Part shown: one piece after another, positions 28,324 to 37,528 of the stretch | Layout: each line of letters begins with the position of its first letter | How positions within the stretch are numbered: the first letter of the stretch is position 1 | DNA from: Aliivibrio fischeri ATCC 7744 = JCM 18803 = DSM 507 | Lineage (GTDB): Bacteria; Pseudomonadota; Gammaproteobacteria; Enterobacterales; Vibrionaceae | NCBI RefSeq assembly: GCF_023983475.1 | Contig: NZ_CP092713.1 | Coordinates: 1,468,348-1,532,347 of the forward strand | Length of the DNA stretch: 64,000 bases | Direction of reading: 5' to 3' | Made by a program: the position numbers and the translations under genes | Notes under the pieces: generated by a model | The model's database searches: none | Told to the model about the DNA's origin: nothing | What the model saw: only the letters and a program-made list of their open reading frames with translations

Positions 28324-29871
28324 TTATATCACATTCTGAAGTTTTACTTTATGTCTATGGCTTAAATAACTTTCGATATATAACGCTATTTGTTTCTCTT
28401 CTTCTTCTGTCAAATATAGGCCAAGTTTAGTTCTTCTCCATAGAACATCTTCTGCGTTCTTAGCAAATTCATGTTTAATTAAATAGTCAATTTCAGCTTG
28501 ATAAACACCTTGAGCAAACAACTCTCCCATATCAGATTGACACTCAATGCCCTCTAATAAAGTCCAGGTTAATGTTCCAAATTGATTAACATAACGTGTC
28601 ACTGTTTCTTTAGCTAACCATTGGTGTTTACTACAGATATTATCGAGCAGTTGATGTCGAGGATAATCAAAATCACCACCAGGTAATGCAACATTTCTGG
28701 TCCATGGCGTCCCCATTTTAGTAAAATATGGGTTCAACATTTTCATCGCCGTTTCACCTAACTTACGATAGGTCGTTAATTTTCCACCAAAAATGGAGAG
28801 TAATGGAGCTTGATCTAACTCTTGCTCTAATTCTAACGTATAATCTCGGGTAATCGCTTGAGGTGAATCGGATTCATCATCACACAGTGGTCGTACACCA
28901 CTATAAGTCCAAACAACATCATCACGTTTTATTTGATCAACAAAGTGCTGGTTAACAACATCAATAAGATAATTAACTTCTTCTTCAGAAATTTCTACTT
29001 TTCTTGGGTCACCTTTATATTCAACATCGGTAGTACCAATAATTGAAAAATCTTCCATATAAGGAATAACAAACACAATGCGATTATCTTTATTTTGTAA
29101 AATATACGCTTGTTCTTCATTGTGAATTTTAGGTACCACAATATGCGAGCCTTTTACTAAGCGAATATTGCGAGGAGACTCGTCTTCTAAACTGTCATCA
29201 AAGAACTGTTTTACCCATGGTCCAGCAGCATTAACCAATGCCTTAGCTTTACGTTCAAAACGAACATTCGCTTGCACATCAAAAACCGTTACATGCCAAA
29301 TATTATCAACACGAATCGCCTTTTCTACTCGGCAATAGTTTTTAACTTCAGCTCCATTTTTTTCTGCAGCCATCGCATTTAAAATAACTAAACGAGCATC
29401 ATCTACCCAACAATCCGAATATTCAAAACCTTTTGTTATTTCACTTTTAAGTAAACTGGATGCAGCAAGATCAACTGAATGGCTAGCAGGAAGTGTTGTT
29501 CGTTTACCCAAATTATCGTAAAGGAAAAGACCAGCACGGATCATCCATGCAGGGCGTAAAAATGGACGATGGGGTAAACGAAAACGCATTGGTTTTGCAA
29601 TGTGTGGTGCTTTAGCCAATAACACTTCACGTTCGGCTAATGCTTCAGAAACTAAGCGAAACTCATAATGTTCTAAATATCGTAAGCCTCCATGAATGAG
29701 CTTTGAGCTAGCCGATGAAGTTGCAGAAGCAAAATCAGATGCTTCATATAAACCTACGGTTAGCCCTCGGCCAGCAGCATCTGCAGCAATACCTGCGCCA
29801 TTAATACCGCCACCAACAACAATGACGTCTAAAACTGAATCGGCTATATGAGTTTGATTTTCATTATTCAT
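28324..29871 (-). CDS. glpD: Aerobic glycerol-3-phosphate dehydrogenase
   Basis: A 515-residue membrane-associated FAD enzyme that oxidises glycerol-3-phosphate and reduces ubiquinone. The N-terminus has the dinucleotide fold DVIVVGGGINGAGIAADAAG, followed by SSASSKLIHGGLRYLE. GVRPLCDDE and GGKLTTYRKLGE are typical of GlpD. No BFD-type iron-sulfur tail is present, unlike GlpA. ATG 29871 is chosen because AAAGGTC lies between it and the in-frame ATG 29889. A GlpR operator lies upstream at 29957. Confidence 0.95.
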   Translation of the reverse strand: MNNENQTHIADSVLDVIVVGGGINGAGIAADAAGRGLTVGLYEASDFASATSSASSKLIHGGLRYLEHYEFRLVSEALAEREVLLAKAPHIAKPMRFRLPHRPFLRPAWMIRAGLFLYDNLGKRTTLPASHSVDLAASSLLKSEITKGFEYSDCWVDDARLVILNAMAAEKNGAEVKNYCRVEKAIRVDNIWHVTVFDVQANVRFERKAKALVNAAGPWVKQFFDDSLEDESPRNIRLVKGSHIVVPKIHNEEQAYILQNKDNRIVFVIPYMEDFSIIGTTDVEYKGDPRKVEISEEEVNYLIDVVNQHFVDQIKRDDVVWTYSGVRPLCDDESDSPQAITRDYTLELEQELDQAPLLSIFGGKLTTYRKLGETAMKMLNPYFTKMGTPWTRNVALPGGDFDYPRHQLLDNICSKHQWLAKETVTRYVNQFGTLTWTLLEGIECQSDMGELFAQGVYQAEIDYLIKHEFAKNAEDVLWRRTKLGLYLTEEEEKQIALYIESYLSHRHKVKLQNVI

Positions 29872-29890
29872 AGTCTGACCTTTACACAAA

Positions 29891-29906
29891 ATGAGCGAAC
29901 GAGCAT
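29891..29906 (-). promoter_or_regulatory. Possible GlpR-type site near the glpD start
   Basis: ATGAGCGAACGAGCAT has half-sites like the GlpR consensus, but with 2 instead of 4 bases between them. A near-identical element occurs upstream of glpF (33551-33566). It sits 20 bases before the glpD start. Confidence 0.4.
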
Positions 29907-29956
29907 GATTTACGATAAAAATACGATAACTTAACTTTCGTTTGGAGTCACTTTAT

Positions 29957-29974
29957 ATTTTCGAATTCGAACAT
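29957..29974 (-). promoter_or_regulatory. GlpR operator upstream of glpD
   Basis: ATTTTCGAATTCGAACAT matches the E. coli GlpR operator core (ATGTTCG, four bases, CGAACAT) at all half-site positions except one G to T. It lies 86 bases before the glpD start and after the glpR terminator. Confidence 0.7.
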
Positions 29975-29997
29975 TTACTGTGATACAGATATAAAAA

Positions 29998-30025
29998 ATC
30001 CCTGATCTCAATCAAGAACAGGGAT
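29998..30025 (-). terminator. Terminator of glpR
   Basis: ATCCCTG (29998-30004) pairs with CAGGGAT (30019-30025). On the minus strand the hairpin is followed by TTTTTTATATC. Confidence 0.7.
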
Positions 30026-30048
30026 CGTTTATCGGTCAAAAATGAGAG

Positions 30049-30816
30049 CTACTTTGAAATTACTTCATAAGGGATCTCATTATCTTTTAGGATAGTTACA
30101 ATTTCTTCTGGTGGCTCTTGATCGGTGATAATCATATGCAATTCAGTAATGCTACCTAAATTAACCATAGCATTACGACCAAATTTCGTATGATCCACAG
30201 CAAGATAAACACTACGACTGTTTTCAATAATTGCTTTCTTTACTCGCACTTCATGATAATCAAAATCCAGTAGTGAACCATCATAATCAATACCACTGAT
30301 CCCCAAAATACCAAAATCTAAACGGAATTGTTTAATAAAATCTAATGTTGCTTCACCAACAATTCCACCATCACGATTACGAACTTCTCCACCAGCTAAA
30401 ATCACTTTAAAGTCTGGATTTGCCATCAAAATCATAGCAACATTGATATTGTTAGTAACAACACGTAGGTCTTTGTGATTCTTTACTAAGGCTTTAGCGA
30501 CGGATTCAGGCGTGGTTCCGATATCAATAAACAGTGTTGCGCCATCAGGGATATGCTTTGCTAATGCCTCTGCAATGGTGTCTTTTTCATTTAATTGCAT
30601 TACCTTACGTGTTGTATAGGCTGTATTAACTGAACTAAGAGGAATGGTTGCCCCACCATGGTGACGACGAATTTTATTTTCATCGGCTAATTCATTCAAA
30701 TCACGACGGATGGTTTGTGGGCTAACTTTAAATTGCTCAACTAAATCTTCAGTACTGACGTATCCGTGTTGCTGTACTAAGTTTACGATTTCTTGATGTC
30801 TTGATAATTGCTTCAC
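30049..30816 (-). CDS. glpR: Glycerol-3-phosphate regulon repressor
   Basis: A 255-residue DeoR-family repressor. The N-terminal HTH (~6-57) contains VSTEDLVEQFKVSPQTIRRD, and the sugar-phosphate-binding DeoRC domain follows (FIDIGTTPESVAKAL). It is expected to be released from operators by glycerol-3-phosphate. The GTG start at 30816 is supported by GGGGAG just upstream. It sits between glpFK and glpD, all on the minus strand, with terminators on both sides, so each is a separate unit. Confidence 0.92.
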   Translation of the reverse strand: MKQLSRHQEIVNLVQQHGYVSTEDLVEQFKVSPQTIRRDLNELADENKIRRHHGGATIPLSSVNTAYTTRKVMQLNEKDTIAEALAKHIPDGATLFIDIGTTPESVAKALVKNHKDLRVVTNNINVAMILMANPDFKVILAGGEVRNRDGGIVGEATLDFIKQFRLDFGILGISGIDYDGSLLDFDYHEVRVKKAIIENSRSVYLAVDHTKFGRNAMVNLGSITELHMIITDQEPPEEIVTILKDNEIPYEVISK

Positions 30817-30948
30817 GAATTACTCCCCTAATTACGAACAATCAACAACTTAATATTTTACTCAATAAAGTGTACAAAGAAGCGAATAAAATTGGAAATA
30901 ATTGCGATGAATATGCGTGATATATATCAATTAAAGTTCGGAAAAGAA

Positions 30949-30977
30949 AAAAGGAGCACTATATATGTGCTCCTTTT
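30949..30977 (-). terminator. Terminator of glpK
   Basis: AAAAGGAGCAC (30949-30959) pairs with GTGCTCCTTTT (30967-30977), followed on the minus strand by a T run (TTCTTTTC). Confidence 0.85.
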
Positions 30978-31004
30978 GTATGATTATTCATCAAAGTAGA
31001 TTAA

Positions 31005-32519
31005 TTACTCTTCATCATGCAACTCTGCCCATGATTGTGCACATTTTACTGCGCGTTTCCAACCACGGTAACGTTGATTACGCTTTTCTTCATCATGATG
31101 TGGTTCAAACGAACGGTCAATGACAGCTTTATCTGCTAACTCATCAAGACCATTCCAAAAGCCAACGGCTAAACCAGCAAGGTATGCAGCACCAAGTGCA
31201 GTAACTTCTGTGACTTTTGGACGATGCACGGCCACATCCAATACATCTGACTGGAATTGCATTAAGAAATTGTTCGCTATCGCACCACCATCAACTCGAA
31301 GTGCAGATAACTTAATGCCAGAATCCGCCTGCATAGCATCAATTACATCACGAGTTTGATAAGCAATACTTTCAAGCGTTGCACGAATAATATGGTTAGA
31401 ACCACAACCACGAGTTAAACCCACAATCGTACCGCGAGCATAAGCATCCCAATATGGCGCGCCAAGACCAGTAAAAGCTGGAACAACATATACACCATTA
31501 GAGGTGTCTACTTTGGTCGCAAAGTACTCCGAATCTTTAGCATCGGCCAACAATTTCATCTCATCACGTAGCCACTGGATAGAAGCTCCGCCCATAAACA
31601 CGGCACCTTCAAGAGCATAAGATGCTTCACCTCTAGGACCACAAGCTAATGTAGTTAGCAGGCCATTACGAGAGGTTACTTTTTCTTTTCCTGTATTCAT
31701 TAACAAGAAGCAGCCTGTCCCATAAGTATTTTTTGCTTGGCCTTGTTCAACACACATTTGCCCGTAAAGTGCTGCTTGCTGATCACCTGCAATGCCTGCA
31801 ATAGGAATACGTGTTCCACCTTTACCACCTATGTTTGTTTCACCATATACTTCTGATGATGATTTCACTTCAGGCATCATTGAAAGTGGAATATCTAATT
31901 CTTTTAGCAGTTTTTCATCCCATTGAAGTGTATTAATATTAAACACCATAGTACGTGACGCATTAGTATAATCTGTCACGTGAACACGTCCTTGTGTCAT
32001 TTTCCACACAAGCCAAGTATCTACGGTACCAAACAATAATTTGCCTGCTTCAGCATCTTCTCGTGCACCTTCTACGTTATCTAGAATCCACTTAATTTTG
32101 GTTCCAGAAAAGTATGGGTCGACAACTAAACCAGTATTTTCACGAATGTATTCTTCTAATCCTGCTTCTTTTAATTTCTCACAAGTATCAGCAGTTCGAC
32201 GACACTGCCAAACAATGGCGTTATATACAGGCTTACCCGTCTCTTTATTCCAGACAATCGTTGTTTCACGCTGATTGGTAATACCGATACCTGCGATTTG
32301 ATCACTTCGGATCCCCGCTTTTGCTAACGTTTCGACAAGTGTAGAGCTTTGTGTTGCGTAGATTTCTAGTGGATCATGCTCAACCCATCCAGCTTCTGGA
32401 TAAATCTGAGTAAATTCACGCTGAGAAACACTGACAATATTAGCATCGTGGTCAAGAATGACAGCACGAGAACTCGTAGTACCCTGGTCAAGTGCAACAA
32501 TGTATTTTTGCTCAGTCAT
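31005..32519 (-). CDS. glpK: Glycerol kinase
   Basis: A 504-residue FGGY-family kinase that phosphorylates glycerol to glycerol-3-phosphate. It has the N-terminal phosphate loop [16 protein letters not shown], the conserved [14 protein letters not shown], and the C-terminal [20 protein letters not shown]. Length matches E. coli GlpK (502). It follows the glpF reading frame by 65 bases and should be co-transcribed with it from the glpF promoter. Confidence 0.96.
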   Translation of the reverse strand: MTEQKYIVALDQGTTSSRAVILDHDANIVSVSQREFTQIYPEAGWVEHDPLEIYATQSSTLVETLAKAGIRSDQIAGIGITNQRETTIVWNKETGKPVYNAIVWQCRRTADTCEKLKEAGLEEYIRENTGLVVDPYFSGTKIKWILDNVEGAREDAEAGKLLFGTVDTWLVWKMTQGRVHVTDYTNASRTMVFNINTLQWDEKLLKELDIPLSMMPEVKSSSEVYGETNIGGKGGTRIPIAGIAGDQQAALYGQMCVEQGQAKNTYGTGCFLLMNTGKEKVTSRNGLLTTLACGPRGEASYALEGAVFMGGASIQWLRDEMKLLADAKDSEYFATKVDTSNGVYVVPAFTGLGAPYWDAYARGTIVGLTRGCGSNHIIRATLESIAYQTRDVIDAMQADSGIKLSALRVDGGAIANNFLMQFQSDVLDVAVHRPKVTEVTALGAAYLAGLAVGFWNGLDELADKAVIDRSFEPHHDEEKRNQRYRGWKRAVKCAQSWAELHDEE

Positions 32520-32584
32520 GATGAGTTTCCTTTATTATATTTAATTGTAGGGTGTTATTTGTTAGATATTACTTATTCTAATAA

Positions 32585-33440
32585 TTATGCTTCAGCAGTT
32601 TTATTATCTTCATCTTTATCACATTGATTCGGAATCGTACAACCTTGCCCTGCCGTAGGTAGATAAGCACCAATCATTTTTGGGTATGCCCAACCACCAA
32701 AACATGCACCAGCAATAGGAGCTAAGATTGGAATAATAAAGTACGGAATTTCTTTCGCTCCAGTTAAGGCATAATCCCATCCAGCTAGATATGCAAATAA
32801 TTTTGGTCCGAAATCACGAGCAGGGTTCATTGCAAAACCAGTTAGCGGCCCAAGCGAACCACCAATAACAGCGATTAAAATACCAATAAGTAATGGGTTC
32901 ATTGGTCCACGAGAAGCACCATTATGCTCATCTCCTAGTGCCAAAATTCCAAACATAAGCACAGCAGTAATTACAAATTCAACAGCAAAAGCACCAAGTA
33001 TCGACAAAGAGGGATGAGGATAAGTTGAGAAGATACCTGCAGTGGATAATGCGGCTTCACTGCTTCTTAGGAAACCATTTGCGATTTCATAATCCGCAAA
33101 TAAATTACTGTATAGAGAGTAAACTAATGCTGCTGAGCAAAAAGCACCAAGCATTTGTGAGACGATATAAGGAAGCACTTTCGCTTTATCAAAACCATGA
33201 AAAGCAAGCAAGTGCAATAGTAACTGCTGGGTTGATATGAGCACCTGATACCCCAGCAGTACAATAAATAGCGATAGCAACACCAAAGCCCCATATAATA
33301 CTGACTTCCCATTGACCAAATTCAGCTCCAGTTAACACTAAAGCGGCAACACAGCCAACCCCAAAAAAGATCAGTAACCCTGTTCCAATGAACTCTGCAA
33401 GGCATTCACCAAACAAGGTATGTTGTTTGTTTTGTCTCAT
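32585..33440 (-). pseudogene. glpF: Glycerol facilitator, interrupted by a one-base frameshift
   Basis: Aquaglyceroporin of the MIP family for glycerol entry. The first part (33440 to about 33203) gives MRQNKQHTLFGECLAEFIGT through AGVSGAHINPAVTIALACF and then stops. The remainder continues in the next frame as HGFDKAKVLPYIVSQMLGAF through GFAMNPARDFGPKLFAYLAG to 32585. Both NPA boxes are present. The total of 856 bases is one more than a multiple of three, and the shift maps to a run of four A at 33200-33203 (T on the coding strand). The ATG at 33440 has a good ribosome site (AAAGGAATC). A real mutation or a sequencing error is possible. Confidence 0.85.
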
Positions 33441-33550
33441 GATTGATTCCTTTATGCGTTTTATTCGTTATATGTAGGTACAGCATTCACGTTAAGCACC
33501 AAGAAATGTACTCTTATTATTAATATTTAAAATATCAACACAATCAAAAT

Positions 33551-33566
33551 GAGCGTTCGAGCACAG
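33551..33566 (-). promoter_or_regulatory. Possible GlpR-type site upstream of glpF
   Basis: ATGAGCGTTCGAGCAC shares ATGAGCG and CGAGCA with the element at 29891-29906 before glpD, again with 2 bases between the half-sites. Confidence 0.4.
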
Positions 33567-33684
33567 AAAGCACGTGTCAGAATTCTAAAAAGAAGATCTA
33601 AAGCATAAAACAAGCAAACGAACAGGTCTGACCAACTTGCGCAGCAAGATTGCTTGAAATATCACCATAAAAAACGAAAGTTAT

Positions 33685-33702
33685 ACATTCGTTATCGAAA
33701 GG
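33685..33702 (-). promoter_or_regulatory. GlpR operator-like site upstream of glpF
   Basis: ACATTCGTTATCGAAAGG keeps the perfect core TTCGTTATCGAA of the GlpR consensus, while the outer bases diverge. It lies 245 bases before the glpF start, far for simple repression, so it may serve the divergent gene or act through looping. Confidence 0.5.
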
Positions 33703-33826
33703 AGAAAAACAAGATAAATGATCTTTAGGCAGAAATTTAAAAGGCTAAGTTGAATATGCTATCAATACAAATCTAAATAACTATTAGTATGGTGAACTGA
33801 AATCCATCATTTTTTGAGCCATAGTT

Positions 33827-34223
33827 ATGAACATATTAATAGTAAGTAATTACTTTCTTATCAAAGATGTAGCAAATAAAGTACTGAGTGAATTAAATGA
33901 TGTACATGAGACAAAGACAATGACAGTCTCAAATTTTCATAAACTCACAGAAAAAGATATGCATTAAGATCCCAGTGCCAGATCTCGTTGTTTATGATTT
34001 AGACAGTGAAAAGTACACTATCGAAGATAAAATGGAACTCCTCAGTGAGAAGTCTTTCAATCCATTCACCGCAGCTCAAAATGTCATCTTAATGGGATCA
34101 TTCGAAAAATTATTAGAAATGAAACAATATAATTTTCCTAAGCAAACAATACTAGAGAAGCCTTTTTCAATAAAAACCTTAAAAAATACAGTAAAGAAAA
34201 ATATTACCCTATACCATAATTAA
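33827..34223 (+). pseudogene. Single-domain response-regulator receiver, frameshifted
   Basis: The first frame gives MNILIVSNYFLIKDVANKVL to LTEKDMH and stops at 33965-33967. The next frame continues as VPDLVVYDLDSEKYTIEDK to LEKPFSIKTLKNTVKKN and ends at 34223. Together they form a receiver-like fold: beta-1 hydrophobic strand, candidate Asp in VYDLD, and Lys in EKPFS. Total length is one base over a multiple of three. The break maps near the A run at 33951-33955, and a corrected product would be 131 residues, normal for a receiver. It is followed after 18 bases by a hybrid histidine kinase on the same strand. Confidence 0.65.
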
Positions 34224-34241
34224 CAAAGGAAAAGACAACTA

Positions 34242-36452
34242 ATGCTTTTGAAAAACAAATTCTTTGTTGCTCTTGCTGGTAGCATAATTGCCTATTCGGT
34301 CTTTATTTCTTTTACTTCATATAAGATAATTACTTCAAACCAAGAAGAAATAAAAACAATTGCTGCAAATGCTGAAAATAAATACTTGCATGAAAGTGCA
34401 TTACGTTACTCATTTGACATAAGCAATTCATTAAACCGTAAAATGATTGAGATAAAAAACATATCTAATCGATATGTAGAATTAATCAAAAACATTAGCT
34501 CAATAAAATCTAGAGATATTTTAGACACTGCTGTAGCAGAACTTAGGAAATACTCAACAAGTGTCGTCATTAGCGACACTAAAATAAAGTTTAACAAAGA
34601 AGAAACATACACGACTCAACAATATAAAATAAATGAAAGCACCTATTTAATATTTCAGACGGATGTAACCCAACTTCTAAACACATTAAAAAACAAAAAT
34701 TATTACTCAGATTTTGTTACTATTATTATTGATAAGGACATGAATGTTGTCACTGATAACTTAGATAGTAAAAATTATTTATCTCTATATAAACAAAAAC
34801 TTAAAGATATAACAAAGCTGGATGAAATTTCATATGATTTAATGATTGCAATGCGAAAAATTGAAAGAAAAGAAACATGGGATTCAGAAATAAAAATAAA
34901 CGGTGAAGATCATATCATTGCAATTCAACCAGTAAAAGACCTCCCATGGAGCATAGTGACTCTTATAAAGAAAAAGCTCTCTGTTAATTATGACCAAGAC
35001 CTTACCAATAAAATTGATGACAACTACATCCTTTTTAGCAATAAGTTATTTAATACTATAATATTAGTTACCTTATTCACCCTTATAACATCAATTTTAA
35101 TCACCTATTATGTGAAAGGTCCATTAATATTATTTAACGAATGGATAAAAGAAATCCAAAGAGGCAATTATGAATATAATAACCCTTTACTATATAGAAA
35201 AGATGAGCTAGGAACATTAGCAAGAAATGTATCTTTAATGGCACAAGATATCTCAATTTTAGTTAATAATTTAGAAAGTAAGATAACGGAAAGAACAAAA
35301 TTACTTTTACAATCTAAAGAACAAGCCGAAAAAGCCAATATTAACAAATCAAAATTCATAGCTAATATTTCTCATGAATTAAGAACCCCATTAAATGCTA
35401 TATTAGGTCTAAGTTTATATCTTATTGAAAAAGAAGAAAATAGTGAGAAAAAGAAAACATTAGAGACATTAAATAAAGCAGGACAAGGTTTATTAGAAAT
35501 GGTAAATGACATTCTAGATTTAAGTAAAATTGAAGCCGACAAAATCATTGCTCATAATAAACCAAACTCGATTGATAATATCATTTCGGATATTATTGAT
35601 ATTACACAATTTCAATCAAAATCAAAGAACATCCAAATTCAATACAAAAAAACGGAATTTCATCATTTAAATATAGATAAAAAATATATAAACAAGATAA
35701 TAATGAATATCTTAAGTAATGCCATCAAGTTTACTGAAGACGGAGGGAAAATAGATATTGATGTTAAGTATGAAAACTCAACACCCACAACAACCGATCT
35801 TATCATGGTATTTACAGATAATGGACGAGGTATTGAAGAAAAAGATTTAGACCGTATATTTAATCCATTTGAGCAACTCTATGATAAAGATAGAGAATAT
35901 GGTACTGGCCTTGGCTTGTTTATCACAAAGAAAATCATAGAAGATATGAATGGCAACATTTCAATTAAAAGCAAGGTTGGAATAGGAACATCTATTTGTA
36001 TTAAATTAAAAGATGTTGAAATAATAAAATCTAAATTGACCGAACAATACCATACAATGCGTCGAAATGTGACTAAGTTTACAGGAACAAAAAGAATTGC
36101 AATTATTGATGATATTGAGTTCAACCGCGAAGTACTAAAAAAGAAAGTTGAAGATTATGGATTTGAAATCATCGAGGCAATACATGGTCAAGACATGCTA
36201 GAGAAACTTGAATCAGCAACAGATTTACCTGATATTATTTTTACTGATATCAAAATGCCAATTATGGATGGCATAGAACTGACCAAACACATCAAGTCAT
36301 CAGAACGAACACATCATATACCTGTCATAGCAATTACGGCGCATGGTATGGTTCATGAAGAGCTTGAGATTAAAAAACATTGTGACGGTTATCTTGCAAA
36401 ACCAATTGAAAATAAAGAATTAGATTCAATAATAACAAAATTTTTTAAATAG
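34242..36452 (+). CDS. Hybrid sensor histidine kinase (HisKA-HATPase-REC)
   Basis: A 736-residue inner-membrane kinase. TM1 is at ~8-26. An extracytoplasmic sensor of ~240 residues follows, probably of the Cache type (WSIVTLIKKKLSVNY near its end). TM2 is near 272-290, then HAMP, then HisKA with phosphorylated His378 in ISHELRTPLNAILG. The ATPase has N-box NILSNAIKFT and DNGRGI, and the C-terminal receiver has Asp669 in FTDIKMP and CDGYLAKPI. Kinases with a terminal receiver usually signal through an HPt; one is encoded at 49343. AAAGGAAAAG precedes the ATG. The upstream receiver gene may be its partner. Confidence 0.92.
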   Translation: MLLKNKFFVALAGSIIAYSVFISFTSYKIITSNQEEIKTIAANAENKYLHESALRYSFDISNSLNRKMIEIKNISNRYVELIKNISSIKSRDILDTAVAELRKYSTSVVISDTKIKFNKEETYTTQQYKINESTYLIFQTDVTQLLNTLKNKNYYSDFVTIIIDKDMNVVTDNLDSKNYLSLYKQKLKDITKLDEISYDLMIAMRKIERKETWDSEIKINGEDHIIAIQPVKDLPWSIVTLIKKKLSVNYDQDLTNKIDDNYILFSNKLFNTIILVTLFTLITSILITYYVKGPLILFNEWIKEIQRGNYEYNNPLLYRKDELGTLARNVSLMAQDISILVNNLESKITERTKLLLQSKEQAEKANINKSKFIANISHELRTPLNAILGLSLYLIEKEENSEKKKTLETLNKAGQGLLEMVNDILDLSKIEADKIIAHNKPNSIDNIISDIIDITQFQSKSKNIQIQYKKTEFHHLNIDKKYINKIIMNILSNAIKFTEDGGKIDIDVKYENSTPTTTDLIMVFTDNGRGIEEKDLDRIFNPFEQLYDKDREYGTGLGLFITKKIIEDMNGNISIKSKVGIGTSICIKLKDVEIIKSKLTEQYHTMRRNVTKFTGTKRIAIIDDIEFNREVLKKKVEDYGFEIIEAIHGQDMLEKLESATDLPDIIFTDIKMPIMDGIELTKHIKSSERTHHIPVIAITAHGMVHEELEIKKHCDGYLAKPIENKELDSIITKFFK

Positions 36453-36705
36453 GCTCACTTGAGCCTATTTTTATTTTGTTTAAAAATAAATAAGTATTAT
36501 TATTTTCTAAAAATAGTCCATTATCATCTTGATAAAATGCAATCATTGACAAATTACTAAAAAAACCATCACAAGTTAAAAAATTTGATTCATTTGAATA
36601 TAATTCTGAACTTAACAAAACATACTTATTATCTTTTATATGATTTAAAGAAAATAAGCACATATGACTTGAAAAATCGTTCAAACCATAGGTTGCTTTA
36701 TTCAC
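36445..36705 (-). CDS. Small probable periplasmic ORF, second part of a ToxS-like partner
   Basis: An 86-residue frame starting at GTG 36705, overlapping the preceding small gene by four bases (GTGA). The sequence is beta-rich (LNHIKDNKYVLLSSELY, NNNTYLFLNKI) with two cysteines and no membrane helix or signal peptide, so alone it would be cytoplasmic. One added A in the run just upstream would join it to the preceding membrane ORF, giving a ~139-residue protein with one N-terminal membrane helix and a periplasmic domain, the topology of ToxS or VtrC. No family was recognised by sequence. Confidence 0.5.
   Translation of the reverse strand: MNKATYGLNDFSSHMCLFSLNHIKDNKYVLLSSELYSNESNFLTCDGFFSNLSMIAFYQDDNGLFLENNNTYLFLNKIKIGSSEPI
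36447..36470. terminator. Bidirectional terminator after the hybrid kinase
   Basis: AAATAGGCTC (36447-36456) pairs with GAGCCTATTT (36461-36470) across a 4-nt loop, followed by TTATTTTG. The kinase stop codon lies in the left arm. Confidence 0.85.
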
Positions 36706-36860
36706 GATGATTTTTTATAATCAATAATAGTAACCCTATATTTACATTTATCTCCAGACAATTCAGTTAATGTACCTACATAGTTTTCTTTAACCTCTTT
36801 TGTTATTAGGAATAATCCAGCAATAAAAAAAATGGTTAATATAAGAGAATTATTAACCAT
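36702..36860 (-). CDS. Small membrane-anchored ORF downstream of a ToxR-like gene
   Basis: A 52-residue frame from ATG 36860 (MVNNSLILTIFFIAGLFLIT). It has one membrane helix at ~4-20 followed by a short periplasmic part with GTLTELSGDKCKYRV. It starts one base after the stop of the ToxR-like gene (36862), so translation is coupled. Its stop follows a run of six A, and the next ORF starts at once in the -1 frame. It is probably the N-terminal part of a ToxS/VtrC-like partner, either truncated or expressed by frameshifting. Confidence 0.5.
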   Translation of the reverse strand: MVNNSLILTIFFIAGLFLITKEVKENYVGTLTELSGDKCKYRVTIIDYKKSS

Positions 36861-36861
36861 T

Positions 36862-37497
36862 TCACTTTTCTGTATAAACAACTTTTTCATCAAAAGTAGA
36901 TAGTACATAGCTCTTACTCTTTGAAAAATTATCCTTAATCGTTGAACAATCCAATTTAGTTGTTGATAATATAATATTATCATCAGAGCAACTTAACTTA
37001 ACAAAATTATCATTCATTGTTTTAAAATTAGGGAAAAACACAGTTCTATTTACTAAATAAATAGAAATCATTACTGAAATTAGTAATAATAAAACAATTT
37101 CTTTATTAAACACTTTATCATTGAAGTCGAATATAAAGGTATTGACCTCTTTTTCTGATTTTATTTCACTAGATTTAAACCAGTTATCTACAAATGTATA
37201 ATTTTGATTAATTTCTATTGAGTAGCCTTCTCCTCTTTGTGATTTTATTTTAAATACATGTTCCAATTGCTTTAAATGTCGCCTTGTCTTAGATATTAAT
37301 TGTATTAAGTTTGAGTTGTCTTTTTTATCATCATTCCATATTCTACTTATTAAATCATCATTTGCTTGATTTACTCCTGGCAACTCTAATAAACAAATAA
37401 AGAGCTTGAATTCATATTTAGTTAAATACACATTCAAACTCATGTTATCTGTCAGCAATCTCTCTTTCTTGTTTACATGCACATCTATATTATTCAC
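36862..37497 (-). CDS. ToxR/CadC-like transmembrane winged-helix regulator at the end of the Tad locus
   Basis: A 211-residue regulator. The winged helix is at 1-105 (LTKYEFKLFICLLELPG; LIQLISKTRRHLKQLE; SQRGEGYSIE). A linker leads to a membrane segment near 137-155 (VLLLLISVMISIYLV), and a short periplasmic tail of ~55 residues carries two cysteines. It differs clearly from the three long ToxR-like paralogues, having a shorter tail and another recognition helix. It is followed directly by small membrane or periplasmic ORFs, as in ToxR-ToxS, TcpP-TcpH and VtrA-VtrC pairs. It lies behind the Tad operon on the same strand, separated by a likely terminator. Confidence 0.8.
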   Translation of the reverse strand: MNNIDVHVNKKERLLTDNMSLNVYLTKYEFKLFICLLELPGVNQANDDLISRIWNDDKKDNSNLIQLISKTRRHLKQLEHVFKIKSQRGEGYSIEINQNYTFVDNWFKSSEIKSEKEVNTFIFDFNDKVFNKEIVLLLLISVMISIYLVNRTVFFPNFKTMNDNFVKLSCSDDNIILSTTKLDCSTIKDNFSKSKSYVLSTFDEKVVYTEK

Positions 37498-37528
37498 AAC
37501 AAACTATTAATTTTAGATAAAACAAAAC

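Larger units (their letters stand above)
33441..33826. other. Divergent promoter region of glpFK and a receiver-domain gene
   Basis: No ORF was seen in these 386 bases. It carries the putative GlpR sites at 33551-33566 and 33685-33702, and another CGAACA half-site near 33619. The right third presumably holds the promoter of the gene at 33827; no clear boxes were found. Confidence 0.5.
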
